Part shown: positions 9,002-17,464 of the stretch, piece after piece
Layout: each line of letters begins with the position of its first letter
Numbering within the stretch: the first letter of the stretch is position 1
NCBI GenBank assembly: GCA_003327455.1
Contig: QOQU01000004.1
Coordinates: 124,001 to 188,000 of the forward strand
DNA length: 64,000 nucleotides
Reading direction: 5' to 3'
Source: Anaerolineae bacterium
Lineage (GTDB): Bacteria; Chloroflexota; Anaerolineae; Anaerolineales; UBA4823
Made by a program: the position numbers and the translations under genes
Notes under the pieces: model-generated
Databases searched by the model: none
Seen by the model: the letters and a program-made list of their open reading frames with translations, nothing else
Told to the model about the DNA's origin: nothing

Positions 9002-9955
9002 TTATTGAAAGCGGTCGGGATGGAACAATCTCGCCAGGGCTTCCAACCCCTCTACCAGGCGCGGGCCTGGACGGCTGACGATGTTATCGTCAAAGGGGTA
9101 GACGCGTTGGTTTTTCACCGCGCTAAGCTCTCCCCAGCCGGGGCGAGCCATCACCGCTTCTACCGTAACCCCACCCCAGATGGCATCGCCCAGCAAGATC
9201 AGGTCAGGATCGCGGCGCAAAATTTCCTCAAGGCTCACCTGTACCCATTCACCTTGCAATTCGTGACCGAAATTCAAGCCCCCGGCTCTGGTGATCAACA
9301 TATCGATAAAGGTATCCGGTCCAGCCGTCCACGGTGCATTCGGGTCTGTGCCGTCAATTTCATAAAAGACCAGGGGGCGCTGTTCAATGCCGCCCAGTCT
9401 TTCATCCACGCTTTGCACGCGTTGTTTTAGCTGCGTAATCAATGCCTCGGCTTGCTCAACCCGACCGGTCAGCATGGCAACGGTCATTAAGTTGGTGTAA
9501 AGATCTTCAAACTGGAGTGGGTTTGGTAACACAAAGACGGTCAAGCCTAAATCCCGCAAGCCCTGGACTTGTTCGGCAGCCGTCAGCGGGGAAGCCAGGA
9601 CAAGGTCAGGCTGGAGGGCGATGATCGTTTCAACATCCAGATTGCCGAATCCGCCGCCCACATCTTTGATCTGGAGCGCTTCGGGCGGGTAATCCGAAAA
9701 AGAATCGCGCCCGATGATTTGACTACCAGCTCCCAGGGCGAAGAGAATTTCGGTGTTGGAGGGAGCAAGCGAGACAATTCGTTGAGCCGCAGCAGGCAAC
9801 TCGATCTCCGTGCCCAGCCCATCCTCAAGGCGAATGGACTGCGGAGTTGGAGGTAGAGTCGTCGGCGAGTTGGAGGGAGTCTGTCCTCCTGCCGCGCAGG
9901 CAACCAACAGCACCGTTGCAAGGATGATTGTTAGCAGATAACCTGATCTACGCAC
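9002..9955 (-). CDS. btuF: Corrinoid ABC transporter substrate-binding lipoprotein
   Basis: Extracytoplasmic binding protein of the class III (BtuF/FhuD) fold. A signal peptide ends in the lipobox LLVACAAGG, so it is probably anchored by lipid at the single membrane. RIVSLAPSNTEILFALGAGSQIIGRDSFSDYPPEA is the family's N-terminal lobe, followed by a long linking helix (LTGRVEQAEALITQLKQR) and the second lobe with PDLILLGD. Start is GTG at 9955 with GAGGTG upstream. It is the first gene of the operon, directly behind the riboswitch terminator, so its mRNA is the first product affected by B12. Confidence 0.92.
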   Translation of the reverse strand: MRRSGYLLTIILATVLLVACAAGGQTPSNSPTTLPPTPQSIRLEDGLGTEIELPAAAQRIVSLAPSNTEILFALGAGSQIIGRDSFSDYPPEALQIKDVGGGFGNLDVETIIALQPDLVLASPLTAAEQVQGLRDLGLTVFVLPNPLQFEDLYTNLMTVAMLTGRVEQAEALITQLKQRVQSVDERLGGIEQRPLVFYEIDGTDPNAPWTAGPDTFIDMLITRAGGLNFGHELQGEWVQVSLEEILRRDPDLILLGDAIWGGVTVEAVMARPGWGELSAVKNQRVYPFDDNIVSRPGPRLVEGLEALARLFHPDRFQ

Positions 9956-9972
9956 CGATCACCTCAGCTAGA

Positions 9973-10008
9973 GAAAAATTAACGGCTTCTCGCTGGCGAG
10001 AAGCCGTT
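9973..10008 (-). terminator. Intrinsic terminator of the cobalamin riboswitch
   Basis: On the minus strand, a perfect 12-13 bp stem (AACGGCTTCTCGC pairing with GCGAGAAGCCGTT, CA loop) is followed by AATTTTTC. It lies 18 bases before the btuF start codon and after the aptamer, as expected of a transcription-terminating expression platform: B12 bound, terminator formed, operon off. On the plus strand the same hairpin has no T-tract. Confidence 0.9.
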
Positions 10009-10111
10009 GGAAAAGAAACCCGCCTGGTTGAGCGGGCGGAATTCTTATCCCCAAAGCGTAAAATCGCTTTGGTAGCCCGGCCTCCCTTACCGCGAGGGAG
10101 CAAACGAGCCA

Positions 10112-10241
10112 GACAAAGGCGGGTACTCGGGCTTCGTCAAAGACGTTACCGTTGCGGGACAGCGCCGGACTATCGTATCAAACGAGTCACCGGCTTTCCC
10201 CATTGCGCGCTGTGCATCCGGGCAACCAGCGCACCTTTGTC
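10112..10241 (-). ncRNA. Cobalamin riboswitch aptamer
   Basis: Read on the minus strand, the leader has the conserved order of the class I cobalamin riboswitch: GGGAAAGCCGGTGA, AGTCCGGCGCTGTCCCGC and the B12-box AAGCCCGAGTACCCGCC at 10118-10134. An eight-base P1 helix closes it: GACAAAGG (10234-10241) with CCTTTGTC (10112-10119). The box lies 163 bases before btuF, with further hairpins (for example CCAAAGCG/CGCTTTGG) between it and the terminator. It should repress uptake and salvage when adenosylcobalamin is plentiful. Confidence 0.92.
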
Positions 10242-10263
10242 GAGCAAATTCATTTGCCCTTGT

Positions 10264-10292
10264 AATGTATCATCGAACAGCTCATCTGTCAA
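10264..10292 (-). promoter_or_regulatory. Promoter of the btuF-cobD operon
   Basis: On the minus strand TTGACA (10287-10292) and TACATT (10264-10269) are separated by 17 bases, a near-consensus sigma-70-type promoter. The predicted start near 10257 lies about 16 bases before the first P1 base of the riboswitch. Confidence 0.75.
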
Positions 10293-10374
10293 GTTGAAAG
10301 TAACTGAACGCAACATTCGCCGAGTTAGTATATAGGCATCTCATCCCCCTGGGCATCGGGCATCTCGCCCACCA

Positions 10375-10526
10375 CCCCTGGGGACTCAGGCATCTCGCCT
10401 GAGAACAACCCTCCCCTGGGGACTCAGGCGTCTCGCCTGAGAACATCCATCCCCTGGGGACTCAGGCGTCTCGCCTGAGAACATCCATCCCCTGGGGACT
10501 CAGGCGTCTCGCCTGAGAGTATCCCG
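10375..10526. repeat. Four tandem copies of a 38-bp repeat with internal palindrome
   Basis: Units begin at 10375, 10413, 10451 and 10489, exactly 38 bp apart, each starting CCCCTGGGGACTCAGG and containing the inverted repeat CTCAGGCGTCTCGCCTGAG. Copies 2-4 are almost identical; the first differs by a few bases. A looser unit precedes at about 10347. No open frame persists through the array. The whole unit repeats with no unique spacers, so it is not a CRISPR array. Confidence 0.92.
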
Positions 10527-10589
10527 CCCGATAAACACCAAAAGCTTCTCTGTCTGTCTGGGTATAAAACTTCCTTTCGCCATCCTTCG

Positions 10590-10815
10590 AACTATCGGGC
10601 GAGACGCCCGAAGCCCAGGTGAGTGGAAAACATCCCTCTCGCCCGAAATACACCGAAGGTTTCTGTGCCCGGCAGGGCGCGAAATGATCTCAAGTCATCG
10701 GGCGAGACGCCCGATAGCCAGGTGAGTGGAGAACGTCCCTCTCGCCTCAACTGAAAGTTTCTGTGCACGTCAGGGCGCGAAACGCCCTCAAACCAGCGGG
10801 CGAGACGCCCGTGCG
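10590..10815. repeat. Diverged copies of a CGGGCGAGACGCCCG palindrome repeat
   Basis: Three further units share the palindrome CGGGCGAGACGCCCG (near 10592, 10699 and 10797), and two carry the trailing CCAGGTGAGTGGA and CATCCCTCTCGCC or CGTCCCTCTCGCC. They are spaced about 100 bases apart and look like an older, more diverged relative of the adjacent 38-bp array, since GGCGAGA/TCTCGCC is common to both. Confidence 0.7.
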
Positions 10816-10826
10816 GGTAAGGAGTA

Positions 10827-11142
10827 TACCGCCAGGCTTGCCTGATATCCTTCGCCCCACTCGACCGACCAGAAGGTCAGCGGTACATGCCTGGATTTAC
10901 CGACCAAAGGGGCAACGATATATCTAAAAGTACCGCCAGGCTTGCCTGGTATCCTTCTCCCCACTCGACCGACCAGAAGGTCAGCGGTACATGCCTGGAT
11001 TTACCGACCAAAGGGGCAACGATATATCTAAAAGTACCGCCAGGCTTGCCTGGTATCCTTCTCCCCACTCGACCGACCGAAGGTCAGTAATACTTGCCTG
11101 GATTTACCGACCAAAAGGTCGGCGATACTTCGTTTGCCTGGT
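10827..11142. repeat. Three tandem 104-bp direct repeats
   Basis: GCCAGGCTTGCCTG begins at 10831, 10935 and 11039, exactly 104 bp apart. Each unit also contains CGACCGACC-AGAAGGTCAG and a GGATTTACCGACCAAAGGGG segment. The third unit degrades after about 11100. The core motif TACCGCCAGGCTTGCCTGG also occurs, in reverse orientation, three times at 24531-24694, so the family flanks the branched-chain amino acid operon on both sides. The short open frames within it are by-products of the repeat. Confidence 0.92.
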
Positions 11143-11285
11143 ATCTGTCGCCCGACTTACCGACCAACTGCAGGCGTTCACACAAGGTTACGTTTGCATT
11201 TGGTGCTTGTAAGGTTCGAAAACCTGGTGGGCGGTTTTCCAGCCTGACCCCGCAATCCGTGTCGGGTTTTTCAACAACGCCCTCA

Positions 11286-11316
11286 GGCCTCCGCGTCCTC
11301 GGGGAACGCGGAGGCC
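11286..11316 (-). terminator. Strong hairpin downstream of ilvE
   Basis: GGCCTCCGCGT pairs perfectly with ACGCGGAGGCC around a nine-base loop, 48 bases past the ilvE stop. It has no T-tract on either strand, so it may be a 3'-end stabilising structure or a factor-assisted terminator, not a classic intrinsic one. Confidence 0.5.
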
Positions 11317-11363
11317 ATCACAAAGGGAGGAGGACGAAATGGACTTTTGAACTGGCGCAGGAC

Positions 11364-12332
11364 TTACTCGACCTGCTGCGATTGCTGAACCGGGAAGAGG
11401 TTCTCCACCGGGATGCGCACGACATCACACCACTCTGCCGAGTGCGGATTGAGGCCGCGCACGGCGTTGTGATAAGCCTTTTGCACCGCCCGCGTGATCG
11501 GACCCATACGCCCGTTTCCAATCACGCGGAAATCGATCTCGGTCAGGGCGATCACTTCGGCAGCTGTACCGCTGACAAAGACCTCATCGGCAATGTAGAG
11601 ATGATCGCGCGAAATGGGTTGCTCGACTACATCAATGCCCAGATCGGCGCACAGCGTGAAGATCGTGTCACGGGTGATCCCCTCCAGGACTGCACCCGTG
11701 GGAGGGGTATAGATTCTGTTGTTCCGCACCAAGAAAATATTTTCGCCCGTGCATTCTGCCACATAACCTTGCGGATCCAACATAATCGCTTCATCAAAAC
11801 CGAGGCGCACCGATTCGGTTTTTGCCAGGACACTGTTGGCGTAGTTACCGCTGATCTTGGCTTTGGTCATCATCACGTTGGGGTGATGGCGCGTAAATGT
11901 CGCAATATTGGCCCGAATGCCTTTCTCCAGCGATTCCTCGCCCAGATAATTCTTCCACTCCCAGACGGCAACAGCAAGTTTGGGCTTGCCGGCATCCACA
12001 CACAAGTTCCACCCACCTTCATCCAGGTAGATCAGCGGGCGAATATAACACTCTTCAAAACCATTGGCAGCCACCGTCTGACGCACGGCGTTTGCCATCT
12101 CTTCTTCGCTCCAGGGCAGCTCGCGAAAGCCTAAAACCGCCGCAGATTGCGCCAGGCGATGGATATGCTCTTTCAGGCGAAAAACTGCCGGGCCATCGGG
12201 GGTAGCATAACAACGAATGCCCTCAAAGACGGCAACCCCGTAGTGCAAAGCCGGGGTCAGGAAATGCAAGGTGGCTTTTTCATACTCCACCAGCTGTCCA
12301 TCAAACCAGATATACTTCGATGTCGGATTCAT
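11364..12332 (-). CDS. ilvE: Branched-chain amino acid aminotransferase
   Basis: PLP enzyme of fold class IV making Ile, Leu and Val from the 2-oxo acids and glutamate. Motifs: ALHYGVAVFEGIRCY near residue 30, RPLIYLDEGG, KAKISGNYANSVLAK with the presumed PLP lysine near 160, and EAIMLDPQGYVAECTGENIF. Start ATG 12332 (MNPTSKYIWFDGQ) has AGGAGG nine bases upstream and gives 322 residues, normal for the family; the longer frame to 12359 lacks support. It is the last gene of the ilv-leu operon, 62 bases after leuB. Confidence 0.96.
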   Translation of the reverse strand: MNPTSKYIWFDGQLVEYEKATLHFLTPALHYGVAVFEGIRCYATPDGPAVFRLKEHIHRLAQSAAVLGFRELPWSEEEMANAVRQTVAANGFEECYIRPLIYLDEGGWNLCVDAGKPKLAVAVWEWKNYLGEESLEKGIRANIATFTRHHPNVMMTKAKISGNYANSVLAKTESVRLGFDEAIMLDPQGYVAECTGENIFLVRNNRIYTPPTGAVLEGITRDTIFTLCADLGIDVVEQPISRDHLYIADEVFVSGTAAEVIALTEIDFRVIGNGRMGPITRAVQKAYHNAVRGLNPHSAEWCDVVRIPVENLFPVQQSQQVE

Positions 12333-12394
12333 ATCGATCAACCTCCTGAAAAATTCCAATCGTTGTTCATCGAATCGCCTGGATTCGACCGATT

Positions 12395-13492
12395 CTAAGC
12401 AGGTACAGTGGCTGTGGTCAGCCGTTCTATCACCACGCGCGTCATGGCGGCGGTGTTGGCGCTGCCACCCAGGTCGGGGCTAAGGATACCCAGGCTCAAG
12501 GTCTCCTCCACAGCTCGCTCGACCGCCGCCGCTTCCTGTTCCAGCCCCAGCGAATAGCGTAAAAGCAGGGCAGCCGATAGAATGGTGCCAATCGGATTGG
12601 CAATCCCTTTGCCAGCAATATCCGGCGCTGAACCATGGATGGGCTCATATAAACCACGCGGTTTTCCATGCCGGTTTTGGCTGTCGCCAAGCGAAGCCGA
12701 AGCCATATTGCCCATTGAGCCGGTCAGCATGGAGGCTTCGTCGGTCAAAATATCTCCAAACATATTCTCGGTGACCAGAACATCAAAACTGGCCGGCCGT
12801 TGCAGCAGATACATGGCAGCCGCATCCACCAGCAGGTGCTCCAGGGTCACCTCCGGGTAGTCTCGGGCTACATCGGTAACCACCTTGCGCCATAAACGCG
12901 AGGTCTCTAACACATTGGCTTTGTCGATGGAGGTCACTTTGCGCCGCCGCTGCTCAGCCAAACGAAAGGATAAATGAGCAATGCGCCGAATTTCGCTTTC
13001 GGTATAAGCCATCGTATCTACGGCGCGCTCTTCTCCATCCTCCATCCAACGCCGTTTTGGTTGTCCGAAATAGATGCCGGAAGTCAGCTCACGGACAAAA
13101 ATCAGATCGACCTCAGCAATTTTTTCCATTTTGAGTGGGGAGGCATGCAGCAGGCGCGGGTGCGGTTTGACCGGACGCAGATTGGCGTAAACGCCCAGCC
13201 CCTTGCGGATTGCCAGTAAGCCCTGTTCGGGTCGCAGAGGGGCATCCGGCGAATCCCATTTGGGCCCACCAACCGCCCCAAGCAAAACCGCATCTGCCTG
13301 CTGGCAGGCTTCTAAGGTGAAATCGGGCAACGGATTCTGGAACTGGTCAATGGCCATGCCACCGATAGGGTAATTTTCCATCTCAAAGGTGTGACCATAG
13401 GCAGCGGCTACGGCTTGCAAAACCGTCTGTGCCGCTTCGATCACTTCGGGACCAATGCCATCCCCTGGAAGACAGGCAATCGTTGCTTTCAT
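12395..13492 (-). CDS. leuB: 3-Isopropylmalate dehydrogenase
   Basis: NAD-dependent oxidative decarboxylation of 3-isopropylmalate to 4-methyl-2-oxopentanoate, and probably the matching 3-methylmalate step in the citramalate route to isoleucine. Length 365 is standard. Visible motifs are [14 protein letters not shown] at the N-terminus, [23 protein letters not shown] (with the loop Arg and Tyr), [28 protein letters not shown] and [30 protein letters not shown]. Nine bases separate it from cimA upstream. Confidence 0.97.
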   Translation of the reverse strand: MKATIACLPGDGIGPEVIEAAQTVLQAVAAAYGHTFEMENYPIGGMAIDQFQNPLPDFTLEACQQADAVLLGAVGGPKWDSPDAPLRPEQGLLAIRKGLGVYANLRPVKPHPRLLHASPLKMEKIAEVDLIFVRELTSGIYFGQPKRRWMEDGEERAVDTMAYTESEIRRIAHLSFRLAEQRRRKVTSIDKANVLETSRLWRKVVTDVARDYPEVTLEHLLVDAAAMYLLQRPASFDVLVTENMFGDILTDEASMLTGSMGNMASASLGDSQNRHGKPRGLYEPIHGSAPDIAGKGIANPIGTILSAALLLRYSLGLEQEAAAVERAVEETLSLGILSPDLGGSANTAAMTRVVIERLTTATVPA

Positions 13493-13501
13493 GGTGATCT
13501 C

Positions 13502-15091
13502 TCAGCTTTCAGAATGAGCGGGCTGGTGGGCAAGCGCATATTCAAAGCTATCCGCAATCGCCCGCCAACTGGCTTCGATGATGTTGGTGCTGGCGCCGAC
13601 CGTACTCCAGCGTCGCGTGCCGTTCTTGGTATCAATCAACACCCGCACGGCTGAAGCTGTTCCGTTCTCGCTATCCACGATGCGGACTTTGTAATCATCG
13701 AGGCGCACAGCACGGATGGCCGGATAGACATCTTCCAACGCTTTGCGCAGGGCGGCGTCTAAAGCGTTGACCGGCCCATTGCCCTCCGCCGCGGTATGTA
13801 AAATACGATCCCCAACCCGCACCTTGACGGTGGCTTCCGCCAACATACCCCGTCCCTGGCGATGTTCGACCACCACCGTGAAATCGATCAGTTCAAAAGG
13901 CGGCTGATAATCTGGCTGGGCGCGTTTGAGCATAACGTTGACCGAGCCCTCGGCACTCTCAAACGCGTATCCTTTGGCTTCCAGGTCTTTGATCTCGTTT
14001 AAGATGCGGCGGGCTTGCTCGGGTGTCAGGGAAACCCCCAGTTCCTGAGCTTTCTCGACCAGATTCCCTCGCCCGGAGAGTTCCGAGACCACCGAGCGGC
14101 GTTGGTTGCCCACCAGGCGAGGATCAATGTGCTGGTAGGATTCCTCGTGCTTCAACATCGCCGCAACATGGATACCGCCCTTATGGGTAAAAGCACTGGC
14201 ACCTACATAGGGCTGGTGACGGTCATGAGGCAGATTGGCGACCTCGGAAACAAAGTTTGAAAGCTCCGTCAGGCGCGCCAACTGTTCATCCGAAACACAA
14301 CGTTTCCCCATCTTAAGCTGTAAACCGGCGGTAACGGCGCATAAATCGGCGTTACCCACCCGCTCGCCATAACCATTGATCGTCCCCTGCACGTGGACAA
14401 CCCCGGCTTTGACCGCGGCCAGGGTGTTTGCCACCCCACAGCCACTATCGTTATGGCAGTGAATGCCCAGGGGCGTGCGAATTTGCGCTTTGACTTCGCT
14501 GACAATTTGTTCGATCTCCCACGGCAGACAGCCGCCGTTGGTGTCGCACAAGACAATCACATCGGCGCCGTTTTGCTCGGCAGCTCGCAGGGTTTCCAGA
14601 GCATAGGCTGGATCAGCTTTGTAGCCATCGAAGAAATGTTCGGCATCATAGATCACTTCCTTACCCTGTGCTTTCATAAAGGCAACACTGCTGCCGATCA
14701 TGCGCAGGTTTTCTTCTAAGGTTGTTTCCAGCACATGGAAAACGTGCAGATCCCAGCTTTTGCCCACCAGGGTAACCACCGGTGTTTGGGCTTCCAATAG
14801 CGCCTGAATATTGGCATCCTCTTCTGGAGGAGTATCTTTGCGGGTGGTGGAGCCAAAAGCGGCAATTTTGGCATTTTGCCAGGTCATTTTCGCCGCCCGT
14901 TCAAAGAAGCGGGCATCTTTGGGGTTGGAGCCTGGCCAGCCGCCCTCAATGTAATGAACCCCAAAGCGATCGAGACGTTCGGCGATGCGGATCTTATCTT
15001 CCAGCGAATAAGAGATGCCCTCGCGTTGGGAACCATCGCGCAGGGTGGTGTCATAAAGAAAAACATCGGGGGAAGATTTACGCGAAGTCAT
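13502..15091 (-). CDS. cimA: (R)-Citramalate synthase
   Basis: Condenses acetyl-CoA and pyruvate to (R)-citramalate, the first step of threonine-independent isoleucine synthesis. The TIM-barrel domain begins DTTLRDGSQREGISYS and has YIEGGWPGSNPKD, LCDTNGG and GIHCHNDSGCGVANTLAAV. The YIEGGWPGSNPKD signature and 529-residue length match the CimA group, not LeuA; the C-terminal 150 residues form the LeuA dimer-type regulatory domain. It overlaps leuD by 14 bases. LeuCD and LeuB would carry citramalate on to 2-oxobutanoate, for IlvBN. No threonine dehydratase (ilvA) is present in this operon, in keeping with the route. Confidence 0.92.
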   Translation of the reverse strand: MTSRKSSPDVFLYDTTLRDGSQREGISYSLEDKIRIAERLDRFGVHYIEGGWPGSNPKDARFFERAAKMTWQNAKIAAFGSTTRKDTPPEEDANIQALLEAQTPVVTLVGKSWDLHVFHVLETTLEENLRMIGSSVAFMKAQGKEVIYDAEHFFDGYKADPAYALETLRAAEQNGADVIVLCDTNGGCLPWEIEQIVSEVKAQIRTPLGIHCHNDSGCGVANTLAAVKAGVVHVQGTINGYGERVGNADLCAVTAGLQLKMGKRCVSDEQLARLTELSNFVSEVANLPHDRHQPYVGASAFTHKGGIHVAAMLKHEESYQHIDPRLVGNQRRSVVSELSGRGNLVEKAQELGVSLTPEQARRILNEIKDLEAKGYAFESAEGSVNVMLKRAQPDYQPPFELIDFTVVVEHRQGRGMLAEATVKVRVGDRILHTAAEGNGPVNALDAALRKALEDVYPAIRAVRLDDYKVRIVDSENGTASAVRVLIDTKNGTRRWSTVGASTNIIEASWRAIADSFEYALAHQPAHSES

Positions 15092-15722
15092 AGCGCCTTA
15101 CTCCAAAGGGATAAGCTCGTTCAGATTGTTCGTAGGCATCGATTTGAGCAGAGAAATCCAGCAGATAACCCAGCGAATCTAAACCTTTCAACAGACATGT
15201 CTTATGGAAAGTCTCGATGGGAAAGTGAGCCTGAAAGCCATCTGGCAGGGTCAGGGTCTGGGCAGCCAGATCGACGGTTACTGCCCAGTCCTCCGCTGCC
15301 CCGTTCTGACGCCGCTCCTGCTCGGCAAGGTCAATCAGTCTGGCGTGCGTCTCTTTATCGATTTGCAGTGGCAATAAACCGTTCTTCAGCGCATTGTTGC
15401 GAAAGATATCGGCAAAGGACGTGCTGATCACCACCCGAATATTCCAGGCAATCAGTGCCCAGGGGGCATGTTCCCGCGAGGAACCACAACCGAAATTATC
15501 TCCGGCTAACAAAATCTGACGCCCTTGATAGCGCGCTTGATTGAGCGGAAAATCCATGTTGAGGGAACCATCCGGTAAATAACGCCAGCGGGCAAACAGG
15601 CCTTCAGCCAGCCCATTTTTATCGGTGACCTTTAGGTAGCGCGCCGGAATAATCTGATCGGTGTCAATATCGTTGTGCAAGATGGGGATTACGGCGGATG
15701 TCAGACGTTCAAAGGGTTGCAT
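15078..15722 (-). CDS. leuD: 3-Isopropylmalate dehydratase small subunit
   Basis: Swivelling small subunit of isopropylmalate isomerase, completing the active site of LeuC. At 214 residues it is of the longer bacterial type. VIPILHNDIDTDQIIPARYLK near residue 12 and ILLAGDNFGCGSSREHAPWALIAWNIRVVISTSFADIFRNNALKNGLLP are signature segments. ATG follows the leuC stop TAA directly, with no gap, and the end overlaps cimA. It is expected to act on both isopropylmalate and citramalate. Confidence 0.96.
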   Translation of the reverse strand: MQPFERLTSAVIPILHNDIDTDQIIPARYLKVTDKNGLAEGLFARWRYLPDGSLNMDFPLNQARYQGRQILLAGDNFGCGSSREHAPWALIAWNIRVVISTSFADIFRNNALKNGLLPLQIDKETHARLIDLAEQERRQNGAAEDWAVTVDLAAQTLTLPDGFQAHFPIETFHKTCLLKGLDSLGYLLDFSAQIDAYEQSERAYPFGVRRYDFA

Positions 15723-17126
15723 TTATAAACTCCTCGGATCGGTGATACGCCCGCGGATGGCTGCCGCAGCGGCGGTCAGCGGGCTTGCCAGCAAGGTCCG
15801 CCCACCATCCCCCTGCCGACCTTCAAAATTGCGATTGCTGGTGCTGACGGCGATCTGACCGGGTTGCAACTGATCGCCGTTCATCGCAATACACATACTG
15901 CAGCCCGCATAACGCCATTCACCGCCAGCCTGCAAGAAAACTTCATGCAACCCCTCCGCCTCGGCTTGGCGGCGCACGCTTTCCGATCCCGGCACCACGA
16001 TCAGGCGCACCCCCTCGGCAACTTTGCGCCCTTTGAGCAGAGCCGCCGCCTGGCGCAGATCGGTTAGTCGAGAATTCGTGCAACTTCCGATAAAGACCAC
16101 ATCCACCGGCTGATCCAGCATCGGTTGGTTGGGCTGAAAGCCCATATAGCGCAAGGCTTTTTCGAGGGCAGCGCGCTTTTCGGCATCTTTTTCTTGCTGA
16201 GGGTCTGGAATGCGCCCGCTGATCGGAATGCCCATCCCCGGATTGGTGCCATACGTGATCATTGGCTCCAACTTCGAGACATCCACGGTCACCTGGCGGT
16301 CATATTGAGCGCCGGGGTCGGACGGCAGGCTGCGCCAGTAGGCGAGCATTCGCTCCCAGGCTTCCCCTTTGGGAGCAAAGGGGCGGTTGGCGAGATACTC
16401 GAAGGTCGTGTCATCCGGCGCAATCATCCCGGCCCGCGCCCCGCCTTCAATCGACATGTTGCACAGCGTCATGCGTTCTTCCATGTTGAGCGCCTGCACG
16501 GCTTCGCCGCAATACTCAAAGACATGCCCGGTACCGCCGCCCACACCAATCTGGGCGATGAGGGCAAGGATCATGTCTTTGGAGGTCACGCCAGGTTGTA
16601 AACGACCCTCAAAGACCACCTGATAGGTCTTGGGGCGGTATTGCAGGAGGCATTGGGTTGCCAGCACCAGTTCCACTTCACTGGTACCAACGCCAAAAGC
16701 CAGGGCACCGAAGGCACCGTGCGTTGCCGTATGGCTATCGCCGCAGACAATGGTCATACCCGGTTGGGTAAAGCCCAGTTCGGGGCCGATGACATGCACA
16801 ATGCCGCGTTGCTCGTCGCCCAGGTCATACAGACGAATGCCAAATTCGGCGCAGTTGTGCCGTAATTGCTCCAGTTGCCTGGCTCCCTGGGCATCGATTG
16901 CTGTTGGTGAGAGGTCTCTGGTTGGCGTGGAGTGATCCATCGTCGCCACACAGCGATCCGGGCGGCGCACCTTCAAACCGCGCTGGCGTAAGCCTTGAAA
17001 AGCCTGAGGTGAAGTGACCTCGTGGATCAGGTGCAGATCAATATACAGCACGGCGGGTGAGCCGGGCTCTTCCACCACCACATGGCGATCCCAAATCTTT
17101 TCAAACAACGTCTGTGGTCTGGTCAT
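15723..17126 (-). CDS. leuC: 3-Isopropylmalate dehydratase large subunit
   Basis: Aconitase-family large subunit with a [4Fe-4S] cluster. Start ATG 17126 ([17 protein letters not shown]) matches the family and gives 467 residues; the open frame continues 28 codons upstream into the preceding small gene. Cluster ligands and neighbours are seen in [15 protein letters not shown] near 350 and in [14 protein letters not shown] near 410, with [21 protein letters not shown] close to the end. Four bases separate its start from the stop of the 91-residue gene, so the two are likely co-translated. Confidence 0.96.
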   Translation of the reverse strand: MTRPQTLFEKIWDRHVVVEEPGSPAVLYIDLHLIHEVTSPQAFQGLRQRGLKVRRPDRCVATMDHSTPTRDLSPTAIDAQGARQLEQLRHNCAEFGIRLYDLGDEQRGIVHVIGPELGFTQPGMTIVCGDSHTATHGAFGALAFGVGTSEVELVLATQCLLQYRPKTYQVVFEGRLQPGVTSKDMILALIAQIGVGGGTGHVFEYCGEAVQALNMEERMTLCNMSIEGGARAGMIAPDDTTFEYLANRPFAPKGEAWERMLAYWRSLPSDPGAQYDRQVTVDVSKLEPMITYGTNPGMGIPISGRIPDPQQEKDAEKRAALEKALRYMGFQPNQPMLDQPVDVVFIGSCTNSRLTDLRQAAALLKGRKVAEGVRLIVVPGSESVRRQAEAEGLHEVFLQAGGEWRYAGCSMCIAMNGDQLQPGQIAVSTSNRNFEGRQGDGGRTLLASPLTAAAAAIRGRITDPRSL

Positions 17127-17130
17127 TTTC

Positions 17131-17406
17131 CTAGAAGGCTGCGAAGGTGTCACAACGATAGGTATCGTCATCAGGATAATGGCGGCTGATCTGCCACTCA
17201 TCGAAGGCACTGGCAGTCAACTTTGTGCTGGAACTATCTTTGCTTTCAGTCTCGAAATCGACCGTTTTGGCCTGTCGGACAGGTTTGGCAATACCATTCT
17301 GCCCGGTAACGGAAGACATGTCCCAATGACGAGGATACAGGCGCATGCGATGGTAGTCTCCCAGATAGGGAGGGTTGGTCTCTCGAGAGGATTTATCTCT
17401 GGTCAT
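17131..17406 (-). CDS. Small protein of unknown function within the leu operon (91 aa)
   Basis: I do not recognise this protein. It begins [21 protein letters not shown] and ends YRCDTFAAF; it is hydrophilic, has no signal peptide or membrane segment, and shows no familiar motif. It is probably genuine: AAAGGAG lies six to eight bases before the ATG, the frame fills most of the 338-base gap between leuA and leuC, and the stop lies four bases before the leuC start, so leuC translation may depend on it. It could be an accessory subunit, a regulator of leuCD, or a translated spacer peptide. Confidence 0.6.
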   Translation of the reverse strand: MTRDKSSRETNPPYLGDYHRMRLYPRHWDMSSVTGQNGIAKPVRQAKTVDFETESKDSSSTKLTASAFDEWQISRHYPDDDTYRCDTFAAF

Positions 17407-17464
17407 CTGCTTTTCTCCTTTCTCAACTTTCCAAAAGAAATTTCAATATGCCATGGATGATTGC

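Noticed and set aside
10375-10526. Possible CRISPR array
   Set aside because: The whole 38-bp unit repeats end to end with no unique spacers, and no cas gene is near.
10877-11212. Short open frames in both strands of the 104-bp repeats
   Set aside because: They repeat the same peptide because the DNA repeats, with no ribosome site or domain.
11094-12134. 346-codon plus-strand frame antisense to ilvE
   Set aside because: Shadow of the ilvE coding pattern; begins in repeat DNA and resembles no protein.
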